Below are positions 35,234 to 45,988 of a stretch of DNA of 50,381 nucleotides, one piece after another. Made by a program: the position numbers and the translations under genes. Source of the DNA: Flavobacteriales bacterium. GTDB lineage: Bacteria; Bacteroidota; Bacteroidia; Flavobacteriales_D; Sanyastnellaceae. The notes under the pieces were generated by a model that had not been told where the DNA came from, searched no databases, and saw only the letters and a program-made list of their open reading frames with translations. Location: the NCBI GenBank assembly GCA_947456965.1, contig CANGTU010000023.1, positions 1-50,381 on the forward strand. Reading direction: 5' to 3'. Position 1 is the stretch's first letter. Every line of letters starts with the position of its first letter.

Positions 35234-36502
35234 ATGTTACAGGAATACACGCGGGAATACGCAATGCGGCTCGATCAGGATGATGCCCTGTCCTCATTCC
35301 GGTCAGCGTATCACTTTCCACATCATGAAGGCCGTCCGGTGCTCTATTTCACAGGCAACAGTCTGGGGCTGCAACCATTGCACACGGCCAAGTATGTGCA
35401 GCAAGCCCTGGATGACTGGGCGCGCCTGGGCGTAGAAGGTCATTTCCGGGCCAGCCATCCGTGGTATTCCTACCACGAGATCCTCACGGAATCTTCGGCG
35501 CGTGTGGTGGGTGCCCGATCTTCGGAAGTGGTGGTGATGAACCAACTCACTGTGAATCTTCACCTCTTGCTGGTGTCCTTCTACAGGCCACAAGGCAAGC
35601 GCCGCAAGATTCTTTTTGAGCACAAGCCGTTTCCCTCTGATCACTATGCCTTTGAGTCGCAGGCGCGCCTTCACGGACTGGACCCCTCAGATGTGCTTGT
35701 AGAGATGAAACCCCGGCAGGGCGAATGGACCCTGCGTACCGAGGATGTAGTAGCCCGCATTGCTGAGCTCGGTGATGAGCTCGCCTGCGTCTGCTTCGGT
35801 GCCGTCCAGTATTTCACCGGCCAGTTTTTCGATATTCCGGCGATTACTGCTGCGGCCCATGCGGCCGGAGCCACCTGCGGCTTTGATCTTGCCCATGCAG
35901 CTGGCAACACCCCCCTTTCCTTGCATGATGATGGGGTGGACTTTGCCTGCTGGTGCAGCTATAAGTACCTCAACAGCGGGCCGGGCGGAGTAGCGGGAGC
36001 CTTTGTGCATGAGCGCCATCATCGCGATCGGACTTTGGTGCGGCTCGCCGGTTGGTGGGGTCACAATAAAGAAACGCGGTTCCGGATGGAGCAGGGCTTC
36101 GACCCGATCACGTCGGCTGAGGGCTGGCAGTTGAGCAACGCCCCTGTGCTGAGCATGGCTGCCCACCGGGCGGCACTTGATCTTTTTGATCGCGCGGGTA
36201 TGGAACGCCTGCGCGCTAAATCGGTCAGGCTGACGGCCTACCTGGAATTCGTGCTATACGAAGTGAAAGCCGCTACTGGTGTTGATCTGCAGATCATCAC
36301 TCCAGCGGAAGCTGAAGCGCGCGGATGTCAGCTCAGTGTTGTGGTACCAGGCAGCGATCGCACTCTGGTGACACGCCTGGCTGCTGAGGGCGTGGTTGTG
36401 GATTGGCGTGAGCCCCATGTCATCCGCATGGCACCCGTGCCGATGTACAATTCTTTTGAAGACGTGATTAGCTTTGGACAAATACTAACCCGCATCCTCT
36501 GA
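35234..36502 (+). CDS. kynU: Kynureninase
   Basis: 422 residues. PLP enzyme that cleaves kynurenine or 3-hydroxykynurenine to anthranilate or 3-hydroxyanthranilate plus alanine. YFTGNSLGLQP (38-48), VEGHFRASHPWYSYHE (67-82), the PLP-binding Asp in GFDLAHAAGN, and the Schiff-base lysine in CSYKYLNSGPGG (Lys244) are all present. NadC at 18411 would use the quinolinate end product, but the intervening oxygenase genes are not in the window. Followed after 6 bp by the ktrA-like gene, probably one transcript. Confidence 0.96.
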   Translation: MLQEYTREYAMRLDQDDALSSFRSAYHFPHHEGRPVLYFTGNSLGLQPLHTAKYVQQALDDWARLGVEGHFRASHPWYSYHEILTESSARVVGARSSEVVVMNQLTVNLHLLLVSFYRPQGKRRKILFEHKPFPSDHYAFESQARLHGLDPSDVLVEMKPRQGEWTLRTEDVVARIAELGDELACVCFGAVQYFTGQFFDIPAITAAAHAAGATCGFDLAHAAGNTPLSLHDDGVDFACWCSYKYLNSGPGGVAGAFVHERHHRDRTLVRLAGWWGHNKETRFRMEQGFDPITSAEGWQLSNAPVLSMAAHRAALDLFDRAGMERLRAKSVRLTAYLEFVLYEVKAATGVDLQIITPAEAEARGCQLSVVVPGSDRTLVTRLAAEGVVVDWREPHVIRMAPVPMYNSFEDVISFGQILTRIL

Positions 36503-36508
36503 ACAGCT

Positions 36509-37210
36509 ATGCCTTACAAAAAATTCGCAGTTATTGGTGCCGGCCGCTACGGTCGGGAGATCTGCCAGCGTCTCTCTGCGCAGGGTGCTGAAGTAGTCGC
36601 CTTCGATGTCAGTGACGAGCGCATTGAGGAAATCAAGGATGTCGTGTCCCTGGCTATTACCCTCGACTCAACCGACCGGCGCGTGCTGAAGGCCAATAAG
36701 ATTGAAGACATGGATGCAGTGATCATCGCCATTGGTGAGGATTTCGAAGCCACTATCCTGACGGCCATCAATCTGATTGACCTCGAGGTAAAACGCGTCA
36801 TTGCACGTGCCAGCGGGGAAACTCAGCGCAGGATTCTCGAAAAAATCGGCGTGGAAGAAGTGCTCTCTCCGGAGAGTGAGGTAGCCGGGATTATTGCGGA
36901 AAAACTGATTAATCCGAGTATCACGGGCTTCCTCCGTTTGCCTGATGAATACGAGATCGCCGAAATCAAGTGCCCGCGTGGTATTGCCAATCGCACGCTG
37001 GAAGACATCAATCTCCGTAACAAGTACGGGCTGACCCTTGTTACCCTTAAGCGCAAGTATGAAACCGGTGAAAACGAGGAAGGGGAAATGGAATTCGAGG
37101 AGCACATCATCGGCGTCCCGAAGTCAGAGACGGTCATCTACGAAAGCGATACGCTGGTAGTATTCGGAACCCTGCGCGATGTGAAGCGCTTCATTGAGAT
37201 CAACGAGTAA
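36509..37210 (+). CDS. TrkA/KtrA-type potassium channel regulatory subunit (RCK protein)
   Basis: 233 residues. N-terminal RCK Rossmann domain with FAVIGAGRYGREI (6-18) and Asp34 at the end of strand 2 (VAFDVSDERIEE), then KANKIEDMDAVIIAIGEDFEATIL. The C-terminal RCK_C domain spans about residues 135-233 and ends VVFGTLRDVKRFIEI. It binds nucleotides and gates a KtrB/TrkH potassium transporter at the inner membrane. No KtrB gene is in the window; it would be expected elsewhere. Lies 6 bp after kynU, an unusual pairing. Confidence 0.93.
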   Translation: MPYKKFAVIGAGRYGREICQRLSAQGAEVVAFDVSDERIEEIKDVVSLAITLDSTDRRVLKANKIEDMDAVIIAIGEDFEATILTAINLIDLEVKRVIARASGETQRRILEKIGVEEVLSPESEVAGIIAEKLINPSITGFLRLPDEYEIAEIKCPRGIANRTLEDINLRNKYGLTLVTLKRKYETGENEEGEMEFEEHIIGVPKSETVIYESDTLVVFGTLRDVKRFIEINE

Positions 37211-37225
37211 CCAGAAGCCCTGCTC

Positions 37226-40200
37226 TTATCGCACCACGTTTACGTGACCCGTGAGTTCGATTTGATCGTTCACCTTTCCATCATCATCGCGCAGACGAAC
37301 CTTCACCTGATAGAGGTACGTGTCCGGTTGTACGTAGAACTCTCCGTTCATGTGCTGCCCAACCCAGGGTTGGCTTATGTCATCGGACCAGAAGAAGAGC
37401 TCACCCCATCGGTTCCAGACACTCAACTCGAAGGATTCGATGTTCGTGCCATAAATCACCCACGCATCATTCAGCCCGTCCCCGTCAGGTGTAAAAGAAT
37501 TGGGGATATAGAGCGTGCCCGGGCAGACCTCTTCTACCATAATTCCGAACGACGCACTGCAATCCAGTTCTGTTGTGATAAGCACTTGATAATAGCCCGC
37601 TGCCCGAACAGTGAGCACCTGCTCTGTTGACCCGGTTGACCACAAATAAGTGCTCCCGGCATTGAGCGCATCCAGATCAATTGAAAAGGGAGGAAAAATG
37701 AAGCAATTGGCAGTCTCCTCCGAAAATGGACGGAGCGGAAGTGGATTGAAAATCACCTCTATCTCGTCGGATGACTCACAGATATTATTGAACACATTGA
37801 CACTATATACTCCGGGAGTAGTAACCGTGAGCTGAGGCGTTTCATCCCCAGTGCTCCAGAAGTATTCGAAGCCAGGCAAGCCCGCTACGAGATTGAGTGA
37901 TTCACCTGCGCAAAGTTCCGTATCTTCTCCAAGATCCACGACTGGATACTCAAAAACCTCAACGCCTATCTCATCGGAAGAGGTACATCCCAGCGGGCTG
38001 GTGACGTCCACACTGAAGATACCCGTTTCGCTGACCTCGATGGAAGATGTCGTTGCCCCGTTGCTCCAGTTGAAGGTGTACGTATTGGGCCATCCGGCAT
38101 CCAGCACCACGCTCTGTCCTTCACAGAGCACAGTATCGGCTCCGAGGTCCGTAGTTTCAAAAAAGTAGTCCACGATCACCTCAGCAGAAACACTGCAGCC
38201 GGCGGGGTTCGTGGCCGTGACGACCAGATCTACGGATGCATCCTGTGTGAGCGTAACAGAAGGCTGGTTAGCAGCGCTGACGAAAGCAGGCGGAGACCAT
38301 GACCAGGTAAGAGCACCGCCAAAGTCGGAGGTTGCGGATATAGGCGTTCCAATCAGATTACAATCTGTGATCTGCGCAGGATCTGCAGTCACCGTGAACG
38401 CTGGAAACACCGTCACGGTTACCTCGTCAGAAAGAGAGCAGCCCGTTGGAATATCTACTGCCGTTATGGTGTAGGTCGTTGTAGCCTGCGGTGTAGCCTG
38501 TGTAACGGAAGCAACAGGATTGACCAGATCATCTGCCGGTGACCAGGTATAGCTGATGTTCGGCGGACTACCGGGCACTTGCGCGGTAAGCGTGATCACA
38601 TCACCTTCACAAATTGTATTATCCGAAACGATTGCTGAGAGATCGGATAATGCGCTGACAGCTATGGCTACACTGCCCTCTGCCTCGCACCCTTGCGCTG
38701 ATGTGACCACCACCGAATAAACCGTGGATACGTTGGGAGTTACTGTAGGCGTAGCCGTGAATGCACCGATGATATTCGTTTGCGGACTCCACTCATAAGT
38801 GTAGTCCTCCGGATCTCCAATGTCCGGAATAGCACTCAGTTGTACACCCTGGATATTACACAACACCTGATCTTCGGACATATCGAGAGTGAACGGCTGG
38901 CCAACATCTACCTGAACCGAATCCACATACACACATCCATTGGCAAAGTCATCAAGCGTTACGAAGTAGGTGGTGGGTACCACAGGTGAAGCGGAAGTTA
39001 AAGGAGTCGTCACAGAGCTGAGTCCAGCGGCCGGAGTCCAGGTATAGTCATATTCCTCCGTGCGCACTGCACCTATATAGCAATTGTCGAGAATCCAGTT
39101 ATCCTGGCCAGCAGCGTATGTGCCCAACTGTCGCCAGCGGAACCTCGTGGCGGTGGAGAATGCTGCAGGTGGAATGGCCTGAGATACGGCCTCAAAATCG
39201 GGATATGCTGCTTCAAAATACGTTTGGATGATGGAGAAGTTCACGCCATCGAGGGAGTATTCCAGCACCACATTATCTCCGGGCTCAGCATTATCGCATG
39301 GTGCCACACCGTTGGCCACTTTCAGGGAGAAATACACCGTACCGCCGTCTGTACAATTCAGCGGCGGAGTAGTCGCGCTGCGCACTGCATTGCCGTTGAA
39401 GTAAAGGGCATTTCCCGAAACACTGCCACAGGCCGTGCTCTCCTGACCATTTTGGATATTATTCCAGTCGCCCAATGAAATTCCCGGGTCGAAATCATCC
39501 GACCATATTTCCTCTTCCGTAACCACTGATAATTCCACTTCGTCACCCAGGCAGAAAAGAGCTTCTTCAGGATTGGCATCAAACCGGGTAATGTCACCGT
39601 CCTCAACCGTAAGCGTAACAGTCGCTGTATTGCTCGCACATCCGGTGGGAGTGGTAACTGTCACGGTATAGGTAGTGGTTGTGAGCGGTGTGGCAATCGG
39701 ATTGGCTATGCTCACATCACTCAGTCCGGCTGCCGGGGTCCATGCGTATGTATAGATCGCTGAGCTGGGCTCAGCACTCACGTTCAGCTGAACACTTTCA
39801 TACTTGCAAATAGACGTGTTGCCCGGTTGCAGATCTATGACCGGTGGGCTGGGTACTTCCACGCTGAAAAAGAATTCTTCCTCACATCCGGATACGAACT
39901 CACTGCCTACGCCCACATAAATCCCATTTTGGATGGGCTCGGGCAGCACATAGGTATATCCTTCCTCAAGGATGGTATCCGGGTCACTCAAGTTGTACCA
40001 GTACGGATTGGAATACACGTTTTCGATAGCGAGGGTCACCCCTTCATTCGTACAAAATGCATTGTCGATGACAATCGGAGGCAGTGGGCTGAAGGATCCT
40101 ATGGAATAGGCATAGCTCTCCGCTTCTCCGTTGCCGTATACATATCCTGTTACCCCACCTCCGGGTGCGTCCAGAGTGTGGCTTCCCGGGGTGATTTCAA

Positions 40201-41461
40201 ATCCCGCCCAGAGCTGACCCGGACATCCCGGGAAGTCAGAAAACAATGCAGGATCAATCGTGACACCGTCAAATGTCACGTTGCCAATATCTTCCACGTT
40301 AATGACCACATTCAGGTAGTGGCTGGTGATAACCGTTGACTCTACGGTACTGAAGGTTATATTGTCAATCTTCTTTGTCACATCATCGAGCACCAGCATT
40401 GCCGGGTCACCATTTCCACCGCATGAGATGCTCTGCATGTACTGAATGACAGCCACCGGCTCACTCGCCTCCACACAGTGGGGATCAGGCTGATACTGGA
40501 ACTCTTCAAATTCACCCGCATTGAGGATAAATGGAGCACCTCCGTCTATGGTCACCGAAGTTCCATCCACGCTGGCCAATACCCGATACGTATAGTTGGG
40601 CTCTGCAACGGCAAAAGTCGGATTGAGTTCGAATACAAACGGAGTGACGTAGTATTCCGTTCCCCAGACATCAATAGGGAAATTCTGCTCATAGATGTGG
40701 TCACAGGCCGAGCAACTAACCGGAATATTCGTGCACACAGTGCCACTGAATACGGCGAATGGCCTGCATGATCCACTTGCTGCAGTGCCCCTGACGATCG
40801 TTCCCGTGAGGTCAGCTCCAGAGATTTCACCGGTTGGTGCTGAGATAACCTGATAGGTTTCGCCCTGATCGAGAGAAACCGTAAAGGGAACGCCTGCGGC
40901 ATTTCCGGTTGAAGTCGCGGCGGATGGAATGATTTCCACCTCGGTATCATCCTCGGTTGCAACGATGAGAAGCTGAGAATCCCAGGGGCTGAGTCCGGGA
41001 TATGAAGCAACCATATAGTTCGTTCCCAGACTGGGTATGGGAAGAATTTTCGTTCCATCTGCGGTAAAAGGACCAAAGTTGATCGCAAATACGGATACTG
41101 TATCCTGGGTTTCAATACGCACACCTCGGCCCTGAACCACCTGGCTATCATATACCTCGGCGATATTGTTAGGTATGGTGACAGTAGTAGTCACATTGGG
41201 AGCTACCGTGAATGCCTGAGACCAACCCTGACCGGGGATGGTGACATTTCCCGATGTTGCGACATCAGACACGATGAACAGATTGAGTGCTTCACCGGGC
41301 TCTATTTCATAATTCTTCATGAACCCCATCCAAAAGTCCTTTCCCTTGGTAGGAGTAACGCCCTGAGCAAGAGTGTCGGCGGACATGAAAAAGATGAGGA
41401 TGCCAAACAAGGCAATTCGCAGGTGCGATACAACTGAATTCACCGTGGTGATTATGACCAT
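37226..41461 (-). CDS. Giant surface protein: IgGFc-binding-like N-terminus, Ig/PKD-like repeats, reelin-like insert, gliding-motility (T9SS type B) C-terminus
   Basis: 1411 residues. Signal peptide within residues 1-33 (ends ADTLAQ). Residues about 38-456 resemble the IgGFc-binding N-terminal domain (KGKDFWMGF...TVTIP...IPSLGTNYMVASYPG). From about 545 to 1290 there are roughly eight Ig/PKD-like modules, most with Y-x-W-(T/S)-P-A near the start and a conserved GC near the end (for example ...TTTYTVTVTTPTGC). Residues 652-797 are a different domain resembling a reelin repeat. The last about 95 residues (LYIPNSFTPDGDGLNDAWVIYG...) are the CHU_C gliding-motility-associated domain, which directs type B T9SS secretion. 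Likely a surface adhesin. ATG 41461 chosen; a GTG six codons in is an alternative. Confidence 0.92.
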   Translation of the reverse strand: MVIITTVNSVVSHLRIALFGILIFFMSADTLAQGVTPTKGKDFWMGFMKNYEIEPGEALNLFIVSDVATSGNVTIPGQGWSQAFTVAPNVTTTVTIPNNIAEVYDSQVVQGRGVRIETQDTVSVFAINFGPFTADGTKILPIPSLGTNYMVASYPGLSPWDSQLLIVATEDDTEVEIIPSAATSTGNAAGVPFTVSLDQGETYQVISAPTGEISGADLTGTIVRGTAASGSCRPFAVFSGTVCTNIPVSCSACDHIYEQNFPIDVWGTEYYVTPFVFELNPTFAVAEPNYTYRVLASVDGTSVTIDGGAPFILNAGEFEEFQYQPDPHCVEASEPVAVIQYMQSISCGGNGDPAMLVLDDVTKKIDNITFSTVESTVITSHYLNVVINVEDIGNVTFDGVTIDPALFSDFPGCPGQLWAGFEITPGSHTLDAPGGGVTGYVYGNGEAESYAYSIGSFSPLPPIVIDNAFCTNEGVTLAIENVYSNPYWYNLSDPDTILEEGYTYVLPEPIQNGIYVGVGSEFVSGCEEEFFFSVEVPSPPVIDLQPGNTSICKYESVQLNVSAEPSSAIYTYAWTPAAGLSDVSIANPIATPLTTTTYTVTVTTPTGCASNTATVTLTVEDGDITRFDANPEEALFCLGDEVELSVVTEEEIWSDDFDPGISLGDWNNIQNGQESTACGSVSGNALYFNGNAVRSATTPPLNCTDGGTVYFSLKVANGVAPCDNAEPGDNVVLEYSLDGVNFSIIQTYFEAAYPDFEAVSQAIPPAAFSTATRFRWRQLGTYAAGQDNWILDNCYIGAVRTEEYDYTWTPAAGLSSVTTPLTSASPVVPTTYFVTLDDFANGCVYVDSVQVDVGQPFTLDMSEDQVLCNIQGVQLSAIPDIGDPEDYTYEWSPQTNIIGAFTATPTVTPNVSTVYSVVVTSAQGCEAEGSVAIAVSALSDLSAIVSDNTICEGDVITLTAQVPGSPPNISYTWSPADDLVNPVASVTQATPQATTTYTITAVDIPTGCSLSDEVTVTVFPAFTVTADPAQITDCNLIGTPISATSDFGGALTWSWSPPAFVSAANQPSVTLTQDASVDLVVTATNPAGCSVSAEVIVDYFFETTDLGADTVLCEGQSVVLDAGWPNTYTFNWSNGATTSSIEVSETGIFSVDVTSPLGCTSSDEIGVEVFEYPVVDLGEDTELCAGESLNLVAGLPGFEYFWSTGDETPQLTVTTPGVYSVNVFNNICESSDEIEVIFNPLPLRPFSEETANCFIFPPFSIDLDALNAGSTYLWSTGSTEQVLTVRAAGYYQVLITTELDCSASFGIMVEEVCPGTLYIPNSFTPDGDGLNDAWVIYGTNIESFELSVWNRWGELFFWSDDISQPWVGQHMNGEFYVQPDTYLYQVKVRLRDDDGKVNDQIELTGHVNVVR

Positions 41462-41521
41462 AAGTGGAAGACCTTACAAACCGTCAATTGGTTGCTATGC
41501 CACCTGGTGAAACCACTGGTT

Positions 41522-41535
41522 CGCGCCTGGGCGCG
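41522..41535. repeat. Perfect inverted repeat CGCGCC-TG-GGCGCG
   Basis: 6-bp arms with a 2-base centre, in the 115-bp gap between atpC and the giant surface-protein gene. It may be part of a terminator-like structure for the atpDC transcript, but no U-tract follows. Confidence 0.35.
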
Positions 41536-41553
41536 ATCTTCACGATGATTTGT

Positions 41554-41571
41554 ACGACCGCGCAAGGTCGT
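41554..41571 (-). terminator. Possible hairpin after atpC (ACGACC-6nt-GGTCGT)
   Basis: 6-bp perfect stem with a 6-base loop, starting 5 nt after the atpC stop. There is no run of T after it, so factor-independent termination is uncertain. Confidence 0.25.
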
Positions 41572-41576
41572 GGAAA

Positions 41577-41813
41577 TCACTCCGCCAGAATAATGACCTT
41601 ATTGCGAAGTACTTCGGCAGTGCCGCCGTTGACTTCGAAGCGATGCTCCTTGCCTCCTTCGTCTTTGACCCTTACTACACCCTTCTTCAAGCTGGAGATG
41701 AGCGGGGCGTGATTATTCAGAATTCCCAGTCCGCCGTCACTTCCGGGCAAGTACACATAGGTAGCCTTGCCTTCGAAGAGCGTGGATTCCGGGGTGATGA
41801 TTTCGACGACCAT
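41577..41813 (-). CDS. atpC: F0F1 ATP synthase epsilon subunit, short form
   Basis: 78 residues. Contains the N-terminal beta-sandwich only: VEIITPESTLFEGKATYVYLPGSDGGLGILNNHAPL, then GTAEVLRNKVIILAE. The C-terminal helical hairpin that inhibits ATP hydrolysis in many bacteria is absent, a form common in Bacteroidota. Follows atpD after 22 bp. Confidence 0.93.
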   Translation of the reverse strand: MVVEIITPESTLFEGKATYVYLPGSDGGLGILNNHAPLISSLKKGVVRVKDEGGKEHRFEVNGGTAEVLRNKVIILAE

Positions 41814-41835
41814 GGGAATATCTCAGGAGAGTGTA

Positions 41836-43419
<1,584 letters not shown>

Positions 43420-43453
43420 CTACCGCCTGTCCTCCCGACCTCCTCGATTCCTC

Positions 43454-43461
43454 TAACTTTC
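43454..43461 (+). promoter_or_regulatory. Possible -7 promoter element (TAACTTTC)
   Basis: One mismatch to TAnnTTTG, ending 7 nt before ATG 43469. Confidence 0.3.
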
Positions 43462-43468
43462 CGCCCTG

Positions 43469-44914
43469 ATGCGGAAGACCTTCGTTTCCAACCTCCTTCT
43501 GCTGGTTGCTGTCAATCTCCTCATCAAGCCCTTTTATTTACTGGGAATTGAGGCGGAGATTCAGGACCGGACCGGACCGGAGGCCTTTGGGAGCTATTTC
43601 GCCCTGATCAATTTCTCGTACCTCCTGAACATCCTTCCGGACCTCGGAGTGACCAACTGGAATACGCGACGTGTGGCCTCGCAACCTGGTCAGCTCCCTT
43701 CCCTGTTTCCTGTGCTGTTGTCGGTGCGCGGACTCATGAGCATGGTCTACCTCGTGTTGGTATTGCTTTGCGGACTCCTGCTCGGCTACTCATCCTCCCA
43801 GATGGGTATTCTCGCCTTGCTGGCGGGCAACCAGGTGCTGGCCAGCGCGTTGCTCTACCTCCGCTCCAATCTGGCCGGCCTGCACCTGTTCAGGCAGGAC
43901 AGCCTGCTTTCTGTGCTGGATCGCGCCATTCTCGTCGTTTTTATGGCTGCTTTACTCTGGTGGCCGGGATCCAGCACTTTCCAAATGGAGTGGCTGGTGT
44001 GGGGACAGACAATGGCTTATGGCCTGTCTGTGATCGCAGCGCTGGCATTGGTGGCAAGACATGCCGGTGGTATCCGGTTCCGGTGGGATGGTCCACAGGC
44101 GCGTCGGGTACTTCGAGAAAGCATGCCTTTTGCTCTGCTCATTCTGCTTTCGGGCTTAGCACTCCGCATGGATTCTGTGCTGCTGGAGCGTATAGATACG
44201 GCGCGCGCTGCCGGTGACTATGCCATGGGGTTCCGGTTTTTTGATGCCGTGACTATGGTGGCCTTTCTGTTTGCCGGGCTTCTCCTGCCCATCTTCTCCC
44301 GCATGCATGAGCGATCTGAAGCGATTGCCCCGCTTTTGGGCACGGCCTTCCGCATTATGAGTTCCGGGCTTTGGATTATGGCTTGCTGCGGAGTGGCCTG
44401 GCCTGGTGAAATCCTGGCCGTATTCTATCGGAATCCCACACCAGATGCCGTCCATGCCTTTTCCATTCTGATGGTGGGATGTGCTGCTTTCAGCATGCAA
44501 TACGTGTATGGCACACTCCTCACGGCTATGGGCGCACTGCGCGCGCTGGTCGGCATCGCTGCAGTGGCTTTGGGAATCAACCTTATACTGAATCTGGCGC
44601 TCATCCCGCACTACGGAGCCGTGGGCTCTGCGCTGGCCAATGTCGGGGCCCAAACGACCGCACTCGTGCTTCAGGTCATCTTTGTGCATCGCCTGGTGAA
44701 GCCCGCGATGGCTCGCGATTATCGCAGGCTATTCGTTTTTGCTGCATGCAGTGCCGCCATACTCGCTGCTGTACTTTCGGGTGCCGGCACAATAAAGGCC
44801 CTCGCATTTCCGTATGGGGCTGCGGTGTTTATCAGCCTCTCCCTGCTGGTTGCCATGGGAACGCGCGTGCTGGATTTCCGCGCGTTCCTCAACCTGCTCA
44901 AGATGAAGGAATAA
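43469..44914 (+). CDS. Polysaccharide flippase-type membrane protein (Wzx-like)
   Basis: 481 residues with about 12-14 membrane helices. The N-terminal FVSNLLLLVAVNLLIKPFYLLGIEAEIQDRTGPEAFG and the later ESMPFALLILLSGLALRMDSVLLERI are typical of the oligosaccharide flippase (MOP/PST) family. It would flip undecaprenyl-linked oligosaccharide across the inner membrane. First of three envelope-polysaccharide genes (flippase, Wzz-like, O-antigen-ligase-like) with no glycosyltransferases between them. Confidence 0.87.
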   Translation: MRKTFVSNLLLLVAVNLLIKPFYLLGIEAEIQDRTGPEAFGSYFALINFSYLLNILPDLGVTNWNTRRVASQPGQLPSLFPVLLSVRGLMSMVYLVLVLLCGLLLGYSSSQMGILALLAGNQVLASALLYLRSNLAGLHLFRQDSLLSVLDRAILVVFMAALLWWPGSSTFQMEWLVWGQTMAYGLSVIAALALVARHAGGIRFRWDGPQARRVLRESMPFALLILLSGLALRMDSVLLERIDTARAAGDYAMGFRFFDAVTMVAFLFAGLLLPIFSRMHERSEAIAPLLGTAFRIMSSGLWIMACCGVAWPGEILAVFYRNPTPDAVHAFSILMVGCAAFSMQYVYGTLLTAMGALRALVGIAAVALGINLILNLALIPHYGAVGSALANVGAQTTALVLQVIFVHRLVKPAMARDYRRLFVFAACSAAILAAVLSGAGTIKALAFPYGAAVFISLSLLVAMGTRVLDFRAFLNLLKMKE

Positions 44915-44922
44915 TCCCCTGT

Positions 44923-44930
44923 TATCTTTG
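44923..44930 (+). promoter_or_regulatory. -7 promoter element (TATCTTTG)
   Basis: Exact match to TAnnTTTG, 21 nt before ATG 44952, in the short gap after the flippase gene. Confidence 0.45.
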
Positions 44931-44951
44931 CGCACCCCTAAACCGGCCGGT

Positions 44952-45983
44952 ATGAATGATTCTGAAAAGCAAGTCTCCGTTGAAATCGAGAACCTGAATT
45001 CGGCCAATTTGCTGGTCCTGCTCTTCCGCTGGAGGAAGCCCATTATCCTGGTGTGCTTTTCTGCGGCCGTTGTTTCTGCAGGTGTAAGTCTCGTTATGAA
45101 GGAACGGTACAAGAGCACCGTCACCATGTTTGCCACGCAGCAGCACTCTTTCGGCGAGCAGCTTCTGGAAACGGTCAAGAAGGAAGATGTGCTTGCATAC
45201 GGCGAAGAGGAAGATGCCGAGCGGCTCATGCAGATATTGAATTCAGACCAGATCAAGAACAAGATCATTGAGGGCTTCGATCTGTGGACCGTTTATGAAA
45301 TTCCCCGTGATTCGAAAGGTGCACGCGCGAAAATTGCCAGGGAGTACAATGAAAATGTGACGGCCCGGATCACCAAGTTCGGGTCTATCGAAGTGGCTGT
45401 TCTGGACGAGAAGCCCGAACGCGCGCGCGACATGGCTAACGATATTGCCGCCTATGCTGATAGTGTAAGCAACAGCATCCGGAACGAGCGTGCACGCGAT
45501 GCATTTCAGTTTGCAGAAGTTTCCCTGCGTTCGCTGGAAGACGAGCTCAAGGTACTCGAAGACTCCATGTCCACCTTGCAGCAGCTAGGCGTTTATAACT
45601 ATGAAGATCAGGTGGCGGCACTTACCGAGCAATACGGAACGGCCATTGCAACGGGCCACCCCGACCGAGCTCAAAAGATCAAGGAGAACCTGGAATTTCT
45701 CTCGCGCTATGGCACCCTGCATCACAAGCTCGAGTCAGAAATTGAAGGCGCTTACGAGAAGCTCGCGGTACTGCGCAAGCGCTATGACCTGATCAAGATC
45801 GATATCGAGTCTAATCTGCCGGCCAAGTTCATTGTGGATCAGGCCACGGCAGCTGACAAGAAATCCTTTCCCATCCGGTGGCTGATTGTGGTGATGAGCA
45901 CAGCATCGGCCTTTGTATTCACCGTGATCTTCTTGCTGATACTGGACACCTTCCGTAAGTTGAAGGCGGAAGGCAAACTCTGA
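44952..45983 (+). CDS. Wzz/chain-length-determinant-type membrane protein
   Basis: 343 residues from ATG 44952. N-terminal WRKPIILVCFSAAVVSAGVSLVMKERYKSTVT is a membrane helix followed by the Wzz-type entry sequence (about residues 27-58). A long coiled-coil periplasmic region follows, and a second helix lies near the C-terminus (FPIRWLIVVMSTASAFVFTVIFLLILD). This topology is that of polysaccharide co-polymerases that set chain length. No tyrosine-kinase domain. It has its own -7 element although only 37 bp separate it from the flippase. Confidence 0.87.
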   Translation: MNDSEKQVSVEIENLNSANLLVLLFRWRKPIILVCFSAAVVSAGVSLVMKERYKSTVTMFATQQHSFGEQLLETVKKEDVLAYGEEEDAERLMQILNSDQIKNKIIEGFDLWTVYEIPRDSKGARAKIAREYNENVTARITKFGSIEVAVLDEKPERARDMANDIAAYADSVSNSIRNERARDAFQFAEVSLRSLEDELKVLEDSMSTLQQLGVYNYEDQVAALTEQYGTAIATGHPDRAQKIKENLEFLSRYGTLHHKLESEIEGAYEKLAVLRKRYDLIKIDIESNLPAKFIVDQATAADKKSFPIRWLIVVMSTASAFVFTVIFLLILDTFRKLKAEGKL

Positions 45984-45988
45984 TTCCC

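Noticed and set aside
8594-36502. Functional link between kynureninase and kynurenine made in MbnP
   Set aside because: MbnP kynurenine is a protein-bound residue, and kynU lies 24 kb away with no shared operon.
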